Positions 26,839 to 38,768 of a stretch of DNA of 64,000 bases are shown here, one piece after another. The position numbers and the translations under genes are program-made. Each line of letters opens with the position of its first letter. Position 1 is the first letter of the stretch. The notes beneath the pieces were generated by a model that had not been told where the DNA came from, did not search any database, and was given only the letters and a program-made list of their open reading frames with translations. Origin of the DNA: Pseudomonas sp. dw_358 (lineage in GTDB: Bacteria; Pseudomonadota; Gammaproteobacteria; Pseudomonadales; Pseudomonadaceae); assembly GCF_018449655.1 (NCBI RefSeq), contig NZ_JAAVUX010000001.1, positions 434,001-498,000 on the forward strand, in the 5' to 3' direction.

Positions 26839-28359
26839 ATGATGCGCTGGATCTCCCGCCCCGGCTGGCCCGGTAACCTGCTGGCCGTGGCGGCTGGCGC
26901 GTTGATCACGCCGGCCCTGGCCCCGTTCGACATCTGGCCATTGGCGCTGGTGGCGCTGGTCCTGTTCTACCTCGGCTTGCGCCACCTTTCTCCGCGCCAG
27001 GCGCTGGCCCGCGGCTGGTGTTACGGCTTCGGCCTGTTTGGTTCAGGCACCAGCTGGATCTACGTGAGCATTCACACCTTCGGCGACGCCTCGCCGCTAC
27101 TGGCGGGTTCGCTGATGCTGGCGTTCACGGCGGCCGTAGCGTTGTTCTTTGCCCTGCCGGCATGGATCTGGGCACGCTGGGTACGGCGCAACGAAGCCCC
27201 CTTGGGCGACGCCCTCGCCTTTGCCGCGCTGTGGTTTGGCCAAGAGATGTTTCGCGGCTGGTTCCTTACCGGCTTCCCGTGGCTGTACTCCGGCTACAGC
27301 CAACTGGACGGCCCGTTGTCCGGCCTCGCGCCGCTGGGTGGCATGTGGCTGATTTCCTTCACCCTGGCCCTGACTGCCGCCCTGCTCTGCAATCTTGATC
27401 GGCTGCGTTTGCACAAGCCGGCCCTGGCGGCCGGCATTGTCCTGTTGGTCGGGCCCTGGGGGCTGGCACTTGGCCTGAAAACCTACGCTTGGACCGTCCC
27501 GGTAGCCCCGCCCCTGAAAGTCGCCGCGATACAAGGCGACGTTGCGCAGATGATGAAGTGGGACCCCAATGCGGTGAATCAGCAACTGGCGCTGTACCGC
27601 GATATGACCATGGCTGCTCGGCGGGCCGACTTGTACATCTGGCCGGAAACCGCCATCCCGTTGTGGTTGGACACAGCCACGCCATACCTGGAAATGATGA
27701 ACAAGTTTGCCATCAGCCAGGACGCCACGCTGATCACCGGCGTGCCCGTGCGCCAGTTGGTGGATGGCGACGAGCGTGACTACAACGGTATCACCGTGGT
27801 CGGCAAAGGCAGCGGCACCTACCTCAAGCAGAAGCTGGTGCCGTTTGGCGAATACGTACCGCTGCAAGACCTGCTGCGGGGCGTGATCAGCTTCTTCAAC
27901 CTGCCTATGTCCGACTTCGCTCGCGGCCCGTCCGATCAGAAACTGCTGGAGGCCAAGGGCTATGCCATCGCCTCGTTCATCTGCTACGAAGTGGTTTATC
28001 CGGACTTTGCCGCCAGTCTGTCGGCCCGGAGCGAACTGCTGCTGACCATCAGCAACGACACCTGGTTCGGCACTTCCATTGGCCCCCTGCAGCACCTGCA
28101 GATGGCCCGCATGCGCGCGCTGGAAGCCGGCCGCTGGATGATCCGCGCGACCAACAATGGGGTGTCGGCGCTGATCGATCCGTTCGGCAAGATCACCGCG
28201 CAGATCCCGCAGTTCCAGCCGGGTGTGCTGTATGGCGAGGTCACGCCGATGCAGAACCTGACGCCGTACCTGCACTGGCGGTCGTGGCCGCTGGCGATCG
28301 TGAGCGTGCTGCTGCTGGCTTGGGCGGTGGTGGCTGGGCGGTTCGGGCGTACGGCCTGA
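26839..28359 (+). CDS. lnt: Apolipoprotein N-acyltransferase
   Basis: A 506-residue inner-membrane enzyme that adds the third acyl chain to lipoproteins. About six membrane helices fill the N-terminal 210 residues, then a nitrilase-type periplasmic domain with the catalytic Glu in IWPETAIPLW, Lys in YLKQKLVPFGEYVP and Cys in ASFICYEVVYPD. A last helix ends the protein. Two ATG codons are adjacent at the start. It closes the miaB/ybeZ-side operon and converges with the YdcF-type gene 7 bp away. Confidence 0.96.
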   Translation: MMRWISRPGWPGNLLAVAAGALITPALAPFDIWPLALVALVLFYLGLRHLSPRQALARGWCYGFGLFGSGTSWIYVSIHTFGDASPLLAGSLMLAFTAAVALFFALPAWIWARWVRRNEAPLGDALAFAALWFGQEMFRGWFLTGFPWLYSGYSQLDGPLSGLAPLGGMWLISFTLALTAALLCNLDRLRLHKPALAAGIVLLVGPWGLALGLKTYAWTVPVAPPLKVAAIQGDVAQMMKWDPNAVNQQLALYRDMTMAARRADLYIWPETAIPLWLDTATPYLEMMNKFAISQDATLITGVPVRQLVDGDERDYNGITVVGKGSGTYLKQKLVPFGEYVPLQDLLRGVISFFNLPMSDFARGPSDQKLLEAKGYAIASFICYEVVYPDFAASLSARSELLLTISNDTWFGTSIGPLQHLQMARMRALEAGRWMIRATNNGVSALIDPFGKITAQIPQFQPGVLYGEVTPMQNLTPYLHWRSWPLAIVSVLLLAWAVVAGRFGRTA

Positions 28360-28366
28360 CCACCCC

Positions 28367-29134
28367 TCAATGCCTGTAGAACAACCTATACCCCACCGCG
28401 CCCACCGCTTCATTCATCAGCCAACCGTTCTGCCAGACCGACTTGGGCTCAGGCAGCCAGCCGCCCACCGGGCCGTCGGACTTGCCGCCGAGAAAGCCCA
28501 TGGGCGCCGGGATCACCGTGAAGCCAGCCTGCTGGAAGCTCCACAGGGAACGTGGCATGTGCCAACCATGGGTGACCAGCACGATGCGCTTGATGCCTTC
28601 CTTGTCCAGCATGGCCGCCGTGAACCTGGCATTCTCCCAGGTGGTACGGCTCTCCCCCTCCTGCCAGCGCACCTTGACCCCGAAATCGTGCTCCATCGAG
28701 TCGGCCATCATCGCCGCCTCACTGGGGGGCCGGTCATAGTCCAGGCCGCCGCTGATCAACACCGGCAAGCCGGAGGCCTTGGCGATTCGGGAAGCGTAGC
28801 GAATTCGGTCGAAGGCCAGCGCCGAGGGCTGATCGGTGCCGCCCCAGGCAATATCATCGCGGTCGCGACCAGCACCCAGCACCACGATGGCGTCAGCCTT
28901 GCCGGCCAGGCCTGCCCACTGATCCATGGGCAACGGCGGCACGCTCTCCAACGCATGGGCCGCGGTCTTGACCACCACCGGCAAGCTCATCAGCCACAGC
29001 CCGCCCAGCCCCAGCACGAACAGGCAACCCGCCAGGCGAGGTCGCGCGCGGCGCAGCCACCAGGCCAGCAACAAAAAGATAAACAAAATGCCGGGCGGCA
29101 AAAGTAGTTGTTTAATGATGTAACGCAAGAACAT
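28367..29134 (-). CDS. YdcF/DUF218 family membrane protein (ElyC-like)
   Basis: A 255-residue protein. The start at 29134 (MFLRYIIKQLLLPPG) gives two N-terminal membrane helices, followed by a periplasmic DUF218 domain with IVVLGAGRDRDD, GLPVLISGG, a conserved acidic SEAAMMADSM segment and ESRTTWENARFTAAML. ElyC/SanA-like members affect peptidoglycan or undecaprenyl-phosphate metabolism, but no reaction is proven. The longer frame from 29191 is not used. It lies convergent to lnt. Confidence 0.87.
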   Translation of the reverse strand: MFLRYIIKQLLLPPGILFIFLLLAWWLRRARPRLAGCLFVLGLGGLWLMSLPVVVKTAAHALESVPPLPMDQWAGLAGKADAIVVLGAGRDRDDIAWGGTDQPSALAFDRIRYASRIAKASGLPVLISGGLDYDRPPSEAAMMADSMEHDFGVKVRWQEGESRTTWENARFTAAMLDKEGIKRIVLVTHGWHMPRSLWSFQQAGFTVIPAPMGFLGGKSDGPVGGWLPEPKSVWQNGWLMNEAVGAVGYRLFYRH

Positions 29135-29218
29135 CGAGCATCCCCTCCCTAGAGATGCCCGAAGCGTAAGTGGAATGTAGCCTGCCAACAATCCTTGTTA
29201 AGCACATTTGCTTGCCGA

Positions 29219-29572
29219 TCACCGTTTCAGACGTGTCGGCGCTGCACTGATCTGATGCCTGGCGCGCACATGCTCCAGCCAGACCACCTTGCCCGAAGGC
29301 CCGGCGTCGCGCGTCACAGGTGCGGCGGCCGTCGGCGACGCGTCGGCGCCGCCCGCTTTCAGGTAAGCATTGATCAGTTCGTACTCGGCGCGGCTCAAGC
29401 CACGCAGTTCCAATTCGACAGGCACCTCATCACGCAACCGCACAGCGGTTCTGGCGACGTCCAGGGCCAACCCCAGGCGATCGATCAGGCGCTCGTAAAC
29501 CTGCGGTCCCATAGTCTCCAGCTGCGACTCAAGCATCCGCTCCACCTCATTGACGATATTACGATTCCCCAC
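29219..29572 (-). CDS. Conserved hypothetical protein
   Basis: A 117-residue protein that I do not recognise as a named domain. It begins MGNRNIVNEVERMLESQL, has an amphipathic helical N-terminal half, a middle part that reads ELELRGLSRAEYELINAYL, an Ala/Pro linker and a basic C-terminus. It has no signal peptide or membrane segment. The position between the YdcF-type gene and leuS, divergent from leuS, matches a small conserved gene I remember upstream of leuS in P. aeruginosa. Coding is supported by the protein-like composition. Confidence 0.7.
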   Translation of the reverse strand: MGNRNIVNEVERMLESQLETMGPQVYERLIDRLGLALDVARTAVRLRDEVPVELELRGLSRAEYELINAYLKAGGADASPTAAAPVTRDAGPSGKVVWLEHVRARHQISAAPTRLKR

Positions 29573-29667
29573 TGATCAGCGTAGCGGCAACCGCCAATCC
29601 GGCGAGGAACTTCGACCAACGGATAATCCGGCGCAATCAAGGTTTCCCTCGGTAGTCGGGGGTCATG

Positions 29668-32385
<2,718 letters not shown>

Positions 32386-32438
32386 TGGCGACGGCTTTGC
32401 CAGGAAATGACAGACAGGATTTCTACGGAGCAACAAGA

Positions 32439-33044
32439 ATGATCAAACGCAACCTGCTGGTAACAGGCCTCGCCGTGCTGCTGAGCGCCTGCGGTTTCCA
32501 GTTGCGCGGAACAGGCACCAACACGATGCAGCTCAAGGAATTGAACGTCAGCGCTCGTGATGCCTACGGCCCTACCGTCAAGGACCTGAAAAACGCCCTG
32601 GAGCACAGCGGCGTCAAGCTTGACGGTTTCGCCACCTACAAGCTGGTCCTGACCGACGAGAAGGCTGACCAACGCACGGCCAGCTACAGCGGTTCGGCCC
32701 GCTCGGTCGACATCGAGCTGGACAACGTCCTGAGCTTTGAGGTGCGCGGCCCGACCAACATCGCCCTGATCAGCGACACCATCGAAACCGAGAAGGAATA
32801 CACCCACGACGGCAACAACCTCGCGGGCTCTGATTCCGAAGCCGATGTGGTGCGCCAGGAGATGCGTCGCGAAGCCATTCAGCGCTTGATGTTGCGCCTG
32901 CAAGCCCTGACGCCGGCACACCTGGACGAGCTGCAGGCCAAGGCTGAAGCCAAGGCCAAGGCCGACGCCGATGCCGAAGCAGCGGCCCAGCGCCAGATGG
33001 ACAACACCCCGCAGCAGTCGCCGATGGACATCCCCACCAAGTGA
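32439..33044 (+). CDS. lptE: LPS-assembly lipoprotein LptE
   Basis: A 201-residue outer-membrane lipoprotein that plugs the LptD barrel and delivers LPS to the surface. The type II signal peptide ends in the lipobox LLSACGFQLRG, followed by the family core ELNVSARDAYGPTVKDL. The last 40 residues form an Ala/Lys/Gln-rich helix (KAEAKAKADADAEAAAQ). Start at 32439 (MIKRNLL). The order leuS-lptE-holA is conserved in gamma-proteobacteria. Confidence 0.95.
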   Translation: MIKRNLLVTGLAVLLSACGFQLRGTGTNTMQLKELNVSARDAYGPTVKDLKNALEHSGVKLDGFATYKLVLTDEKADQRTASYSGSARSVDIELDNVLSFEVRGPTNIALISDTIETEKEYTHDGNNLAGSDSEADVVRQEMRREAIQRLMLRLQALTPAHLDELQAKAEAKAKADADAEAAAQRQMDNTPQQSPMDIPTK

Positions 33045-33104
33045 TGTTCGCGAGGGTGCACCCTGACAACAAGGGGGCCCCTCGGTATTTATGAAACCGG
33101 GCTT

Positions 33105-34142
33105 ATGAAACTCAACGTCGCGCAACTGGGCAAGCACCTGCTAGGGTCGCTGGCGCCGGTCTACATCGTCAGTGGCGACGATCCCCTGCTCTGCCAGGAA
33201 GCCGCCGACGCCATTCGGGCCGCTGCCCGCCAGCAAGGCTTCGACGAGCGCCAGGTGTTCAGTGCCGACGCCAATTTCGATTGGGGTACGCTGCTCCAGG
33301 CCGGTGCCAGCCTGTCGCTGTTCGCCGAGCGACGCCTGCTGGAACTGCGCCTGCCTTCGGGCAAGCCCGGGGACAAGGGCGCGGCAGCGCTGATGGAGTA
33401 CGCCGGACGCCCGGCCGAAGACACGCTCCTGCTGATCAGCCTGCCCAGGCTCGATGGCAGCGCGCAGAAGACCAAGTGGGGCAAGGCGCTGATCGATGGC
33501 GCCCAGACCCAGTTCATTCAAATCTGGCCGGTGGATGCCGGCCAGTTGCCACAATGGATTCGCCAGCGTCTGGCCCAGGCCGGCCTGTCGGCCCAGCCGG
33601 ACGCGGTGGATCTGATTGCCGCCCGGGTCGAAGGCAACCTGCTGGCCGCCGCGCAGGAAATCGAGAAGCTCAAACTGTTGGCCGATGGCAACCTGATCAC
33701 TCTTGAAACAGTGCAAGGTGCAGTGGCCGACAGCGCACGCTTCGATGTTTTCGGCCTGGTCGACGCCATCCTCAACGGCGAACCGGCCCACGCCCAACGG
33801 ATGCTCGAAGGCTTGCGCAGCGAGGGCGTGGAACCGCCCGTGATCCTCTGGGCCCTGGCTCGGGAGCTGCGGCTGTTGGCCAGCCTGTCCCAGCAATATA
33901 GCCAGGGCGTGCCACTGGACAAGGCGTTCAGCCAGGCCCGGCCGCCCGTGTGGGACAAGCGCAAGCCGCTGATGAGCAAGGCCCTGCAACGCCATTCGGC
34001 GCTGCGCTGGAGGCAGTTGCTGCAGGATGCTCAGCAGGTGGATGCGCAAATCAAGGGCCAGGCGCCGGGGTCGGTGTGGGTGAGCTTGTCGCGGTTATCG
34101 TTGTTGATGGCGGGTTTGCGGCTGGGCCTGCCGGCGCAGTGA
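33105..34142 (+). CDS. holA: DNA polymerase III delta subunit
   Basis: A 345-residue clamp-loader subunit that opens the beta clamp. The N-terminal domain carries IVSGDDPLLCQEAADAIR and the SLFAERRLLELRLPSGKPG segment, and the C-terminal helical domain ends with GSVWVSLSRLSLLMAG. Full length. It is 60 bp after lptE on the same strand. Confidence 0.96.
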   Translation: MKLNVAQLGKHLLGSLAPVYIVSGDDPLLCQEAADAIRAAARQQGFDERQVFSADANFDWGTLLQAGASLSLFAERRLLELRLPSGKPGDKGAAALMEYAGRPAEDTLLLISLPRLDGSAQKTKWGKALIDGAQTQFIQIWPVDAGQLPQWIRQRLAQAGLSAQPDAVDLIAARVEGNLLAAAQEIEKLKLLADGNLITLETVQGAVADSARFDVFGLVDAILNGEPAHAQRMLEGLRSEGVEPPVILWALARELRLLASLSQQYSQGVPLDKAFSQARPPVWDKRKPLMSKALQRHSALRWRQLLQDAQQVDAQIKGQAPGSVWVSLSRLSLLMAGLRLGLPAQ

Positions 34143-34172
34143 GCGTATTGCCCCCATCGCGATTTGCCAGCA

Positions 34173-34200
34173 TTGCGCCCTGCATCGAGAAGCGTATGAT
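34173..34200 (+). promoter_or_regulatory. Candidate sigma-70 promoter of arfA
   Basis: TTGCGC (34173-34178) and TATGAT (34195-34200) are separated by 16 bp, 27 bp before the arfA start. This would make arfA an independent, short transcription unit that ends at its internal terminator. Confidence 0.5.
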
Positions 34201-34226
34201 CCCCGCCGTCAACGAGGAGACACGCC

Positions 34227-34388
34227 ATGAGCCAGAAACCCGCAAAGCGCCCCAACAAGGCCAAATCCATCGTCGCCCAGCCCTTGTTCCGCAGCCGTCA
34301 GGAACGACCGGCCAAAGGCAAAGGCAGCTACCGCCGTGAAGCCTTCCCATCGAAAGACGGGGAGGCTTTTTACTTTCTGGCTGCCTGA
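34227..34388 (+). CDS. arfA: Alternative ribosome-rescue factor ArfA
   Basis: A 53-residue basic protein, MSQKPAKRPNKAKSIVAQ to the end YFLAA, preceded by AACGAGGAGAC. ArfA enters stalled non-stop ribosomes and recruits RF2 for hydrolysis, as a back-up for tmRNA. The sequence shows the family core KSIVAQPLFRSRQERPAKGKGSYRR. The reading frame contains a terminator hairpin at 34339-34371. Transcripts ending there lack a stop codon after about codon 48, so they are themselves tmRNA substrates; this is the known control that makes ArfA when tmRNA fails. The gene is too short for many gene finders. Confidence 0.93.
   Translation: MSQKPAKRPNKAKSIVAQPLFRSRQERPAKGKGSYRREAFPSKDGEAFYFLAA
34339..34371 (+). 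terminator. Terminator inside the arfA reading frame
   Basis: AAGCCTTCCC (34339-34348) pairs with GGGGAGGCTT (34359-34368), with one G-T pair, around a 10-base loop; a T run follows at once. It lies 17 bp before the arfA stop codon and would produce non-stop mRNA. Confidence 0.85.
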
Positions 34389-34448
34389 ACCCTTCGTCGC
34401 GCAGGCATGATAAGGTCATCACCTGACCTGAAATACCTGGACCCCCGC

Positions 34449-35756
34449 ATGTCTCTTTGCCTTACCCTTCGATGGCCGTTTCGCCAGTTCATGGCGGCCA
34501 CCAGTTTCATACTCCTCGTTGCCTGTGCTGAAAAACCCATCGCTGCTGCGGAAGCCTCCCTGCCCACGGCCTCCGGACCTGCAGTCCAGACGGCTGCGGC
34601 GCCCGCTGATACCCCTGCGATGCCCACCCAGTCCTTCGAAGACTGGGAAGCCGGTTTTCGCGTGCAAGCCCTGCAGGCCGGCATCAGTGCGGCCATCTTC
34701 GATCACGCGTTCGCCGGCCTCGCGCCCGACCCCAGCGTTGTCACTGCCGACCGTAGCCAGCCTGAATTCAGCCGGCCTGTCTGGGAATACCTCGAAGGGG
34801 CCATTTCTCCGGTGCGCGTGCGCAAGGGGCAGGCACTCCTGGCGCAGAACGCCGATCTGCTGAGCCGCCTCGAAGCGCGCTATGGCGTGGATCGCCAGGC
34901 CCTGATCGCGGTCTGGGGCATGGAAAGCAGCTTCGGCCAGTTTCAGGGTGATAAGTCGGTCATTCGCTCACTTGCCACGCTGGCCTACGAAGGACGTCGC
35001 CCAGATTTCGCCCAAAGCCAGTTGATCGCAGCCTTGCAGATCCTGCAGAACGGCGACATCGCCCCGGAGCGCATGCTCGGGTCGTGGGCCGGAGCTATGG
35101 GCCAGACTCAGTTCATACCCACCACTTATGCCACCCATGCGGTAGATTTCGACGGCGATGGCCGTCGCGACATCTGGAACAGCAGCGCTGACGCCTTGGC
35201 TTCCACGGCCTACTATCTGCAAAGTTCTGGCTGGCAGCGTGGCCAGCCCTGGGGGTTCGAGGTGCAACTGGCGCCTGGCTTCGACTATAACCTTGCCGAC
35301 GGAGTGGTCCGCAAACCGGTCAGTGAATGGATGCAAATGGGCCTGACCTTGCCGGTGGGCACGCAGATGCCTGCCGGTGCCGACAACCTCTCCGCCGCCT
35401 TGTTGCTGCCAACTGGCTACCGGGGACCCGCGTTCCTGGTGCTGGACAACTTCCGCGCCGTGCTCAAGTACAACAACTCCTCGTCCTACGCCCTGGCGGT
35501 CAGCCTGCTGGCGCAAAAGCTGACGGGGGGCGGCGGGATTGTCGGCAACTGGCCGAAGGATGATCTGCCCCTGAGCCGCAGCGAGCGGATGGAACTGCAG
35601 AACCTGCTGAGTGCCCGGGGTTATGACGCGGGCACACCTGACGGCATCATCGGCGCCAACACGCGCAAGGCGATCAGGCAGGCGCAACAGCAGTTCAGCG
35701 AGCCACCGGATGGCTATGCCACCCATGTGTTGCTGGAGCGGTTACGCCAGCCCTGA
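34449..35756 (+). CDS. Lytic murein transglycosylase (MltB family) with peptidoglycan-binding domain, lipoprotein
   Basis: A 435-residue protein. Start at 34449 (MSLCLTLRW) gives a lipoprotein signal ending FILLVACAE; an ATG 42 bp upstream is in frame. The SLT_2 domain (about 65-350) has the catalytic Glu in VWGMESSFGQFQGD, then SLATLAYEGRRPDFA, GSWAGAMGQTQFIPTTY and the DFDGDGRRDIW loop. The C-terminus (about 365-430) is a PG_binding_1 domain (LLSARGYDAGTPDGIIGANT). It cleaves the glycan strand of peptidoglycan. It is a paralogue of the mltB gene at 41088-42113, which lacks the extra C-terminal domain. Confidence 0.93.
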   Translation: MSLCLTLRWPFRQFMAATSFILLVACAEKPIAAAEASLPTASGPAVQTAAAPADTPAMPTQSFEDWEAGFRVQALQAGISAAIFDHAFAGLAPDPSVVTADRSQPEFSRPVWEYLEGAISPVRVRKGQALLAQNADLLSRLEARYGVDRQALIAVWGMESSFGQFQGDKSVIRSLATLAYEGRRPDFAQSQLIAALQILQNGDIAPERMLGSWAGAMGQTQFIPTTYATHAVDFDGDGRRDIWNSSADALASTAYYLQSSGWQRGQPWGFEVQLAPGFDYNLADGVVRKPVSEWMQMGLTLPVGTQMPAGADNLSAALLLPTGYRGPAFLVLDNFRAVLKYNNSSSYALAVSLLAQKLTGGGGIVGNWPKDDLPLSRSERMELQNLLSARGYDAGTPDGIIGANTRKAIRQAQQQFSEPPDGYATHVLLERLRQP

Positions 35757-35762
35757 GCGGCG

Positions 35763-35780
35763 GTTCCCGAGCAAAGTCGG
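35763..35780. repeat. REP-like half element
   Basis: GTTCCCGAGCAAAGTCGG nearly repeats one arm of the palindrome at 24292-24359 (GTTCCCGAGCAAGCTCGG). There is no inverted partner nearby, so it looks like a decayed or single copy in the gap between two convergent genes. Confidence 0.5.
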
Positions 35781-35797
35781 AAAGCGGACAACACCAT

Positions 35798-36724
35798 TCA
35801 ACGCGTCACTTCCTGCTCCAGCACCACCACCTTCTGCTCGGCATCCAACCTGACCAGCGCCCCCAGGGGCAAGGTCAGGTTCGGGTCGCAGTGACCGCTG
35901 CGCCAACCGGACAGCACCGGAATGCCCAACGGCCCGAAATACTCATGCAGCAAGGCATCCAGTGGCTCGCGCTCGATCCCGGCAAAATCTCCTGCCAGCA
36001 CGCCCGCCAGCCCCTCGAACTTGCCCGCCAGACGCAGGTGATTGAGCAGCCGATCGATCCGATACAGTGGCTCGTTGACGTCTTCGATGAAGAGAATGCC
36101 GCCGGCCGTGTCGATTTCCCAAGGGGTGCCCATCAGCGAGCCGATCATTGCCAGATTGCCGCCCACCAGCCGCCCATGGCTGATGCCGTGCTCGACGGCC
36201 GTCAGCGGGTAGGCGGTTGGATGATTCAGCACCGCGCCCGAGCGCACCTGGCCGGTCACCAGCCCGCGCAGGGAGGCTTCTGTGGGGGGTTGCCGGCCCT
36301 TGAGCAGGTCCCCCGTCAGCATCGGCCCATGAAAACTGACAAAGCCAGCCTTGCGGGCGATGCCCAAGTGAATGGCCGTCAGGTCGCTGTAGCCGATGAA
36401 AGGCTTGGCGTTATGACGCAACAGGTCGAAGTCGATACGATCCAGCAGCCGCGGACTGCCATAGCCACCCCGCTGACACAGGATCAGATTGACCTCGGGG
36501 TCGGCAAAGGCATCGTGCAGGTCGCGCAGACGCTGGGCATCGCTGCCGGCCAGATACCCGCGCTTCTGGAACACGCCAGGGTACACCCGCAGGCGATAGC
36601 CCCGCTCGCGCAGCCAGCGACCGGCCAACGCCTCGTCCAGAGGCGCCGGCCCGGCGGGTGCCACTACACCGATCAAGCCACCCGGCGCGAGCGCCGGGAC
36701 CGGAGCCGCCGGCGCCAGGATCAC
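35798..36724 (-). CDS. ldcA: LD-carboxypeptidase (peptidase S66, LdcA)
   Basis: A 308-residue serine peptidase that removes the terminal D-Ala from recycled murein tetrapeptides in the cytoplasm. It shows [15 protein letters not shown] (the nucleophile region in this family is the Ser of [12 protein letters not shown]), [18 protein letters not shown] with the catalytic Glu in [16 protein letters not shown], and the final His in [16 protein letters not shown]. It starts with GTG at 36724, sharing GTGA with the stop of lipA (4-bp overlap), so it should be translationally coupled to lipA. Confidence 0.92.
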   Translation of the reverse strand: MILAPAAPVPALAPGGLIGVVAPAGPAPLDEALAGRWLRERGYRLRVYPGVFQKRGYLAGSDAQRLRDLHDAFADPEVNLILCQRGGYGSPRLLDRIDFDLLRHNAKPFIGYSDLTAIHLGIARKAGFVSFHGPMLTGDLLKGRQPPTEASLRGLVTGQVRSGAVLNHPTAYPLTAVEHGISHGRLVGGNLAMIGSLMGTPWEIDTAGGILFIEDVNEPLYRIDRLLNHLRLAGKFEGLAGVLAGDFAGIEREPLDALLHEYFGPLGIPVLSGWRSGHCDPNLTLPLGALVRLDAEQKVVVLEQEVTR

Positions 36725-37746
36725 AGCTTGATCTTGGCTTCGTGGGCTTGCTGGTCAGCGTGGTACGAGGAACGTACCAGCGGCCCGGAAGCGACGTTCT
36801 TGAAGCCCATCTTGCGGCCTTCCTCGGCAAACCAGTCGAACACGTCCGGGTGCACGAAACGCTGGACCGGCAAGTGGCTGCGCGATGGTTGCAGATATTG
36901 GCCAAGGGTCAGCATGTCGATGTTGTGCTCGCGCATGCGCTGCATCACTTCGATCACTTCGTCATCGGTCTCGCCCAGGCCAAGCATCAGCCCCGACTTG
37001 GTCGGTACGTGGGGTACCAGTTCCTTGAATTTCTGCAGCAGCGTCAGCGACCATTGGTAGTCCGAACCCGGACGCGCCGCCTTGTACAGGCGCGGCACGG
37101 TTTCCAGGTTGTGGTTGAACACATCCGGCGGCTCTTGTGCAGTGATTTGCAGGGCAATGTCCATGCGGCCGCGGTAATCCGGAACCAATGTTTCCAACTG
37201 CACGCCTGGGGACAGCTTGCGGATTTCCCGCAGGCAATCGGCGAAATGCTGAGCACCACCGTCGCGCAGGTCGTCGCGATCCACCGAGGTAATGACCACA
37301 TACTTGAGGCGCAGGTCGGCAATGGCCACGGCCAGGTTCATCGGCTCGTCGGTGTCCAGCGCCTTGGGACGCCCGTGACCCACGTCGCAGAATGGGCAGC
37401 GACGGGTGCAGATGTCGCCCATGATCATGAACGTGGCCGTACCACCGGAGAAGCACTCGCCCAGGTTCGGGCAGGACGCCTCTTCACAGACACTGTGCAA
37501 CTTGTGCTTGCGCAGCAATTGCTTGATACGGTCGACTTCCGGGGAAACCGGGATACGCACGCGAATCCAGTCCGGCTTCTTCGGCAGCTCGGTGGTCGGG
37601 ATGATCTTCACCGGGATGCGCGCGACCTTCTCGGCGCCGCGCAGCTTGACGCCAGCCTCTACCTTGGTGGGGCGGGGGGCTGCGGTTCGGTCGGAAAGGT
37701 CCAGCGTCGGTATCAGGGTTTGCACAGCGTCTGTGGCAGTAGTCAT
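36721..37746 (-). CDS. lipA: Lipoyl synthase
   Basis: A 341-residue radical-SAM enzyme that inserts two sulfurs into octanoyl groups on the lipoyl domains of 2-oxoacid dehydrogenases and GcvH. The auxiliary-cluster motif is [12 protein letters not shown], the radical-SAM motif is [11 protein letters not shown], and [17 protein letters not shown] lies near the C-terminus. The start ([10 protein letters not shown]) is preceded by only 1 bp after the stop of lipB, so lipB and lipA are one unit. ldcA overlaps its 3' end. Confidence 0.97.
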   Translation of the reverse strand: MTTATDAVQTLIPTLDLSDRTAAPRPTKVEAGVKLRGAEKVARIPVKIIPTTELPKKPDWIRVRIPVSPEVDRIKQLLRKHKLHSVCEEASCPNLGECFSGGTATFMIMGDICTRRCPFCDVGHGRPKALDTDEPMNLAVAIADLRLKYVVITSVDRDDLRDGGAQHFADCLREIRKLSPGVQLETLVPDYRGRMDIALQITAQEPPDVFNHNLETVPRLYKAARPGSDYQWSLTLLQKFKELVPHVPTKSGLMLGLGETDDEVIEVMQRMREHNIDMLTLGQYLQPSRSHLPVQRFVHPDVFDWFAEEGRKMGFKNVASGPLVRSSYHADQQAHEAKIKL

Positions 37747-37747
37747 A

Positions 37748-38410
37748 TCAGTCGATTCCGCCCTTAAGGGTCGTCTGCTCAGCATAGTCGAGGTGCTTGA
37801 CGAACTGCGAGCGCAGCCGGGCACTGACCTCGGCAAATTCAATCGGGCCTGCATGATCGCACAACTGGGTCATGGGCAGGCCGGCATATCCGCAAGGGTT
37901 GATTCTTTTGAAGGGCTGCATGTCCATGTCGAGGTTGAGGGCCAGGCCATGAAACGAGCAGCCCTTGCGAATCCGCAGCCCCAGCGAGGCGATCTTCGCC
38001 CCGTCGACATAGACACCCGGCGCATCGGCTTTCGCCGCGCCTGCCACCCCATAACTGGCGAGCAGATCGATCAGGATCTGCTCCATGCGCGTGACCAGTT
38101 CACGTACGCCGCAGCCCCGACGGCGCACGTCCAACAGCAAGTAGACCACCAGTTGGCCGGGGCCATGGTAAGTCACCTGCCCGCCGCGGTCGACCTGAAC
38201 CACCGGGATTTCACCCGGCAGCAGCAAGTGCTCGGCCTTGCCGGCCTGGCCCTGGGTGAACACCGGGGGGTGCTGCACCAGCCAGACCTCGTCCGGCGTG
38301 TCGGCATTGCGCCCATCGGTAAAGCGTTGCATGGCACGCCACACAGGCTCATAGGGCTGGGTTCCAAGCTCACGAAAGCCGAGTGTGGAAAACCCTGAGG
38401 CGATCAACAT
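37748..38410 (-). CDS. lipB: Octanoyltransferase
   Basis: A 220-residue enzyme that moves octanoate from ACP to lipoyl domains, before LipA adds sulfur. Motifs: [18 protein letters not shown], the catalytic Lys in [15 protein letters not shown] with FHGLALN, and the catalytic Cys in [14 protein letters not shown]. Start ATG at 38410 lies directly after the stop codon of the DUF493 gene (no spacer), so the three genes DUF493-lipB-lipA are coupled. Confidence 0.96.
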   Translation of the reverse strand: MLIASGFSTLGFRELGTQPYEPVWRAMQRFTDGRNADTPDEVWLVQHPPVFTQGQAGKAEHLLLPGEIPVVQVDRGGQVTYHGPGQLVVYLLLDVRRRGCGVRELVTRMEQILIDLLASYGVAGAAKADAPGVYVDGAKIASLGLRIRKGCSFHGLALNLDMDMQPFKRINPCGYAGLPMTQLCDHAGPIEFAEVSARLRSQFVKHLDYAEQTTLKGGID

Positions 38411-38686
38411 TTACAACACCATGTGAACGAAGCCGGTGGCGCGCAGCTCGCTGTTGATGTCGTAGAGCTGGTCCTGGCCCGTGGCCACGATGTGCAGCTG
38501 GATCGTGGTGTACTTGCCATTGCTGCTTTGCCGCTCGACCGATATATCGTGGTTGATGCTCGCATGTTTGGCGACGATCTCGATGACTTTGTCGCGCACG
38601 CCCACACCTGTGTCGGCAATGACCTTGATCGGGTAGTCGGTGTTGGGGAATTCGATTTTGGGTGCTTTTACTTCAGTGTCTGTCAT
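38411..38686 (-). CDS. DUF493 (YbeD-type) protein
   Basis: A 91-residue small protein starting MTDTEVKAPKIEFPNTDY. The family core YPIKVIADTGVGVRDKVIEI and YTTIQLHIVATGQDQLYDI form a ferredoxin-like, ACT-type fold. YbeD/DUF493 is conserved beside dacA and lipB in many proteobacteria; a regulatory role is suggested by fold and context but unproven. The longer frame upstream to 38722 is not used. Confidence 0.9.
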   Translation of the reverse strand: MTDTEVKAPKIEFPNTDYPIKVIADTGVGVRDKVIEIVAKHASINHDISVERQSSNGKYTTIQLHIVATGQDQLYDINSELRATGFVHMVL

Positions 38687-38722
38687 GGCAGTGACGGCCT
38701 CGTAAGCCGTGAAGACGGACAA

Positions 38723-38753
38723 GCCCCCCGGCCGTCAATGACGAGCGGGGGGC
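38723..38753 (-). terminator. GC-rich hairpin downstream of dacA
   Basis: On the minus strand an 8-bp stem (38753-38746 with 38730-38723, sequence GCCCCCCG) lies 16 bp after the dacA stop, with a 15-base loop and only TTGT behind it. It may be a weak terminator or a partial read-through barrier before the DUF493 gene. Confidence 0.4.
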
Positions 38754-38768
38754 CAGCAGTTCACGATA

